From positions 1 through 17,237 of the forward strand of contig CAIOPD010000145.1 in NCBI GenBank assembly GCA_903860085.1: DNA of 17,237 nt. Direction: 5' to 3'. The translations under genes were made by a program, and so were the position numbers. Shown here piece after piece: positions 14,389 to 17,237 of the stretch. The notes below the pieces were generated by a model. The model was given only the letters and a program-made list of their open reading frames with translations, was not told the DNA's origin and searched no databases. The DNA comes from an uncultured Pseudomonadota bacterium. GTDB lineage: Bacteria > Pseudomonadota > Gammaproteobacteria > Burkholderiales > Methylophilaceae. How positions within the stretch are numbered: the stretch's first letter is position 1; each line of letters starts with the position of its first letter.

Positions 14389-15360
14389 ATGTCAGAAGAC
14401 AATTCAGTAACAGAAAATAAATGGCAACGTGACATCATAGAAAAGCTAGCTAGCTCCGCGCTTTCCGAGCAAAAAAAAGCGAGGCGCTGGGGTATTTTAT
14501 TTAAAGCTTTATTGTTTATTTATCTATTCATCGTGCTGTTTTATGCACTTGGTTTATTGGGTGCGAGCAAAAAAAGCTCAAGCTCACATACAGCATTAAT
14601 TCAAATTAGTGGTGTCATTGAGTCAGGCGGTGAAGTTAATGCAGAATCAGTAATGACAAGTTTGCATGATGCTTACGACAATAAAGGTACCAAAGGGATT
14701 ATCTTGCGGATCAATAGCCCGGGTGGCAGTCCAGTCCAAGCTGGTATTATTAATGACGAAATTAGGCGTCTGAAGCACTTGCATCCAAGCATTCCGGTCT
14801 ATGCTGTGGTTGAAGATATATGCGCTTCTGGTGGTTATTACATTGCCGTAGCTGCTGATAAAATTTACGTAGATAAAGCTAGTATTGTCGGGTCAATTGG
14901 CGTTTTGATGGATGGCTACGGTTTTACTGAAGTGATGAAAAAAGTTGGCGTCGAGCGCAGGTTAATGACGGCAGGCGAGAACAAGGCCATGCTAGATCCA
15001 TTTTCACCGGTCAATCCTAAACATAAGGAGCTTGCGCAAGCTATGCTTAATGAAGTGCACGAACAATTTAAGGCGGTTGTGCGTCAAGGCCGTGCCGCTC
15101 GCCTAAAAGAAACGCCTGAGATATTCAGTGGATTATTTTGGAGTGGTGAGCAAAGTATCAAGTTAGGATTAGCCGATGCTTTAGGTAGCACAGACTATGT
15201 AGCACGTGAAGTGATTAAAGAAGAGACAATTGTAGACTTTAGCTATGAAGAGGATTTGGCTAGTCGTGTAGCTAAGCGCATAGGGGCTTCCGCCAGCGCT
15301 GTGATGGGTGAATCTCTGTCCAAGGCTATCCTAAGTTCAAGTCAGATTAAACTTAGGTAA
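14389..15360 (+). CDS. sppA: Signal peptide peptidase SppA-type serine protease (S49)
   Basis: A membrane-anchored protease of 323 residues that degrades cleaved signal peptides. A cytoplasmic N-terminus (1-34) is followed by one transmembrane helix (about 36-58), then the S49 domain. RINSPGGSPVQAG (108-119) forms the oxyanion region, Ser147 in DICASGGYY is the nucleophile, and Lys199 in TAGENKAMLDPF is the general base. This is the short, single-domain SppA as in Bacillus, not the tandem 67-kDa E. coli form. AAGG about 8 nt before the ATG is the ribosome-binding site. It is the last gene of the rluC operon, followed by a strong terminator. Confidence 0.95.
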   Translation: MSEDNSVTENKWQRDIIEKLASSALSEQKKARRWGILFKALLFIYLFIVLFYALGLLGASKKSSSSHTALIQISGVIESGGEVNAESVMTSLHDAYDNKGTKGIILRINSPGGSPVQAGIINDEIRRLKHLHPSIPVYAVVEDICASGGYYIAVAADKIYVDKASIVGSIGVLMDGYGFTEVMKKVGVERRLMTAGENKAMLDPFSPVNPKHKELAQAMLNEVHEQFKAVVRQGRAARLKETPEIFSGLFWSGEQSIKLGLADALGSTDYVAREVIKEETIVDFSYEEDLASRVAKRIGASASAVMGESLSKAILSSSQIKLR

Positions 15361-15395
15361 TTACTGCATGATGAGGTGTTAATCTAACATCCAAC

Positions 15396-15429
15396 AAAAA
15401 GCCCAATACTCACTCGTTGGGCTTTTTTT
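15396..15429. terminator. Bidirectional intrinsic terminator between sppA and pgi
   Basis: AAAAAGCCCAA (15396-15406) pairs with TTGGGCTTTTT (15417-15427) around a 10-nt loop, with A and T flanks giving a U tract in both directions. It ends sppA (+) and pgi (-), whose stop is 26 bp beyond. Confidence 0.9.
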
Positions 15430-15454
15430 ATACACTTCTAATGTAGCTTATGAA

Positions 15455-17107
15455 TTAAATATGAGATTTTGTGTAATTAATTAAACCATTGGTTGAACTA
15501 TCATAATTGCTGACAATTTCTGCGCTAGTCAGTTGCGGTAAAATCTGTTTTGCAATCTGCTTACCGTACTCAACGCCCCATTGGTCGTAACTGTTAATAT
15601 TCCAAATAATGCCCTGTACGAAAATTTTGTGTTCATAAAGTGCGATCAGTTTGCCCAACGTGTTCGGTGTTAATTTGTCGAACACGAGAGAGCTAGTAGG
15701 GCGGTTGCCTTCAAAAACCTTATGTGGCAACAGACCTTCTAGAGCAGCGCCACTTAGACCCTCCGCTTCAAGTTCTGCGCGTGCCTGTTCTTTGGTTTTA
15801 CCTAGCATCAAGGATTGGGTTTGCGCTAAAAAGTTGGCGAGTAATATTTTGTGATGGGCGTAACCATGCTTACCAATTGCATAATGACTGTGTATTGGCA
15901 TTAAAAAGTCGCATGGAACCGTTTGCGTCCCCTGATGAATCAGTTGGTAAAACGCATGTTGACCGTTGGTGCCAGCTTCACCCCAAATAACCGGTCCAGT
16001 TTTATATTGAACGCGTTCGCCATTTCTATCAATAAACTTACCATTGCTTTCCATGTCAGCTTGTTGCATATAAGCTGGAAAGCGCGCTAATCCTTGGTCG
16101 TACGGGAGAATCGCATGCGTATCCGCATTAAAAAAGTTGTTATACCAAACACCCAAAAGCGCCATGATGACGGGCATATTTTGTTCTAAAGGTGCTGTTT
16201 TGAAATGGTTGTCCATTTCATGACCGCCCAACAGCAAATCTTCAAAATGATCCATGCCCACATACAAAGCAATCGACAGGCCTATCGCTGACCAAAGTGA
16301 GTAGCGACCACCAACCCAGTCCCAGAATGTAAACATATTCGCGCCATCGATGCCAAAATATTGAACGGCTTTTTCATTGGTAGAAAGGGCTACAAAGTGT
16401 TTTGCTACATGCGCTTCAACCTGCGCCGTTTGTAAAAACCAAGTACGCGCAGAGTGTGCGTTGGTCATTGTTTCTTGAGTGGTAAAGGTCTTAGACGCCA
16501 CAATGAACAACGTCGTTTCAGGGTTGCATACTTCAAGTGCACGCATTAAATGGGCACCATCAATATTAGACACAAAATGCACTTGTAACTCAGGGCTGGC
16601 ATATGGCTTTAGTGCATCGCACACCATAACTGGGCCTAGGTCAGAGCCGCCGATTCCGATATTCACGATATCAGTAATGCGTTTGCCGCTATAGCCTAGC
16701 CAGTTGCCATTGCGCACGCTTTCTGAAAACTTGCGCATTTGCATTAATACTTTATTCACATTAGGCATCACATCTTTGCCATCAACAATTACAGGCGTAT
16801 TGCTTCGGTTGCGCAAAGCACTATGGAGCACAGCACGGTCTTCGGTAATGTTAATCTTTTCGCCAGCAAACATGCGATCACGCCAGTTCTCTATCTTCGC
16901 CTCACGTGCCATTTCCATAAGCAATGGCATGGTTTCATCATTGATTCGATGTTTAGAGTAGTCCAGTAATAGATCGGTAAATTTAAGGTTGAATTTATTA
17001 AAGCGCTCGCCATCATTGGCGAATAAATCGCGCATATGTGTCGAGTCCATTTTTTGATGATGTTGGCAGAGTTTTTGCCATACTGGGTATTGTGTGAGCG
17101 TAGCCAT
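15455..17107 (-). CDS. pgi: Glucose-6-phosphate isomerase
   Basis: Pgi interconverts glucose-6-phosphate and fructose-6-phosphate in the cytoplasm. The 550-residue protein is the long bacterial form. It shows IGIGGSDLGP (150-159), VASKTFTTQETM (203-214), WVGGRYSLWSAIGL (264-277), Glu353 (ESNGK), His384 (NGQHAFYQLIHQG) and Lys516 (QWGVEYGKQ), matching E. coli E355, H386 and K514. In RuMP-cycle methylotrophs this reaction links formaldehyde assimilation to the oxidative branch; that role is inference from my guess at the organism. It lies 53 bp downstream of the probable glgB end on the same strand, so cotranscription is likely. The ATG lacks a strong ribosome-binding site. Confidence 0.97.
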   Translation of the reverse strand: MATLTQYPVWQKLCQHHQKMDSTHMRDLFANDGERFNKFNLKFTDLLLDYSKHRINDETMPLLMEMAREAKIENWRDRMFAGEKINITEDRAVLHSALRNRSNTPVIVDGKDVMPNVNKVLMQMRKFSESVRNGNWLGYSGKRITDIVNIGIGGSDLGPVMVCDALKPYASPELQVHFVSNIDGAHLMRALEVCNPETTLFIVASKTFTTQETMTNAHSARTWFLQTAQVEAHVAKHFVALSTNEKAVQYFGIDGANMFTFWDWVGGRYSLWSAIGLSIALYVGMDHFEDLLLGGHEMDNHFKTAPLEQNMPVIMALLGVWYNNFFNADTHAILPYDQGLARFPAYMQQADMESNGKFIDRNGERVQYKTGPVIWGEAGTNGQHAFYQLIHQGTQTVPCDFLMPIHSHYAIGKHGYAHHKILLANFLAQTQSLMLGKTKEQARAELEAEGLSGAALEGLLPHKVFEGNRPTSSLVFDKLTPNTLGKLIALYEHKIFVQGIIWNINSYDQWGVEYGKQIAKQILPQLTSAEIVSNYDSSTNGLINYTKSHI

Positions 17108-17160
17108 TTGTATAGTAGTACTTTATATTTAGTTGTTATTTAAATTGTTCTTCGGTAAAA

Positions 17161-17237
17161 CTAGTTTAATTTTAATATTAATCCAGCCAATGGCGGTAGG
17201 GTAATCACTAACGACTGTGGGTGGTTCATCCAGGCAA
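17161..17237 (-). CDS. glgB: Probable 1,4-alpha-glucan branching enzyme, C-terminal end (partial)
   Basis: Reading the minus strand into the window, 24 codons encode AWMNHPQSLVITLPPLAGLI followed by LKLN and a TAG stop at 17161-17163. The pattern HSL-x-(I/L)-TLPPLA at the extreme C-terminus is typical of GlgB, the enzyme that adds alpha-1,6 branches to glycogen, and of related alpha-amylase-fold enzymes whose last beta strand reads LTLPPLA. The pgi gene follows 53 bp downstream. Because only the tail is seen, a maltooligosyl-trehalose trehalohydrolase or another GH13 enzyme cannot be excluded. Confidence 0.6.
   Translation of the reverse strand, partial: AWMNHPQSLVITLPPLAGLILKLN

Overview
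The window looks like chromosomal DNA of a betaproteobacterium, moderately AT-rich by eye. The divergent pair rne/rluC, with rluC leading a HAD phosphatase, a small Rieske protein and sppA, is an arrangement I associate with Betaproteobacteria. Together with glycogen genes, pgi and a dTDP-rhamnose operon, a methylotroph of the Methylophilaceae (Methylotenera-like) is my best guess. This is inference from protein character and gene order; there is no 16S rRNA or methylotrophy marker gene here.

Layout. 1-1671 (+): the last three genes of a dTDP-L-rhamnose operon (3' end of rfbA, then rfbC and rfbD). 1676-4702 (-): M48 membrane protease, small periplasmic cytochrome c, RsgA GTPase and QueD, tightly packed; queD has its own candidate -10 box. 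4815-5393 (+): oligoribonuclease, divergent from the protease. 5547-7025 (-): glycogen synthase glgA, with an intrinsic terminator just beyond it. 7117-7512 (+): CrcB/Fluc fluoride channel, ending in a terminator that works in both directions and is shared with rne. 7595-10159 (-): RNase E with a long disordered tail. 10160-10898: about 740 bp with no gene, the probable rne leader and promoter region. 10899-12161: a complete TnpB-only IS200/IS605-type (IS1341-like) element with recognisable ends, inserted between rne and rluC. 12262-15360 (+): the operon rluC, HAD phosphatase, Rieske protein, sppA, ending in a bidirectional terminator. 15455-17107 (-): pgi. 17161-17237 (-): the last 24 codons of a probable glgB.

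How the genes fit together. Most are housekeeping: RNA decay (rne, orn), ribosome maturation (rsgA, rluC), cell-surface sugar supply (rfb), membrane proteolysis (M48, sppA) and glucan/hexose-phosphate metabolism (glgA, glgB, pgi). The accessory part is the TnpB element. It has all RuvC and zinc-finger residues, a canonical right-end hairpin and no tnpA. It therefore probably encodes a working RNA-guided nuclease with an omegaRNA whose guide can be read from the flanking DNA. I found no convincing novel multigene system. The most worthwhile leads are the TnpB/omegaRNA unit, the unusually long rne-rluC spacer it sits in, and an orphan near-perfect Shine-Dalgarno sequence after orn.
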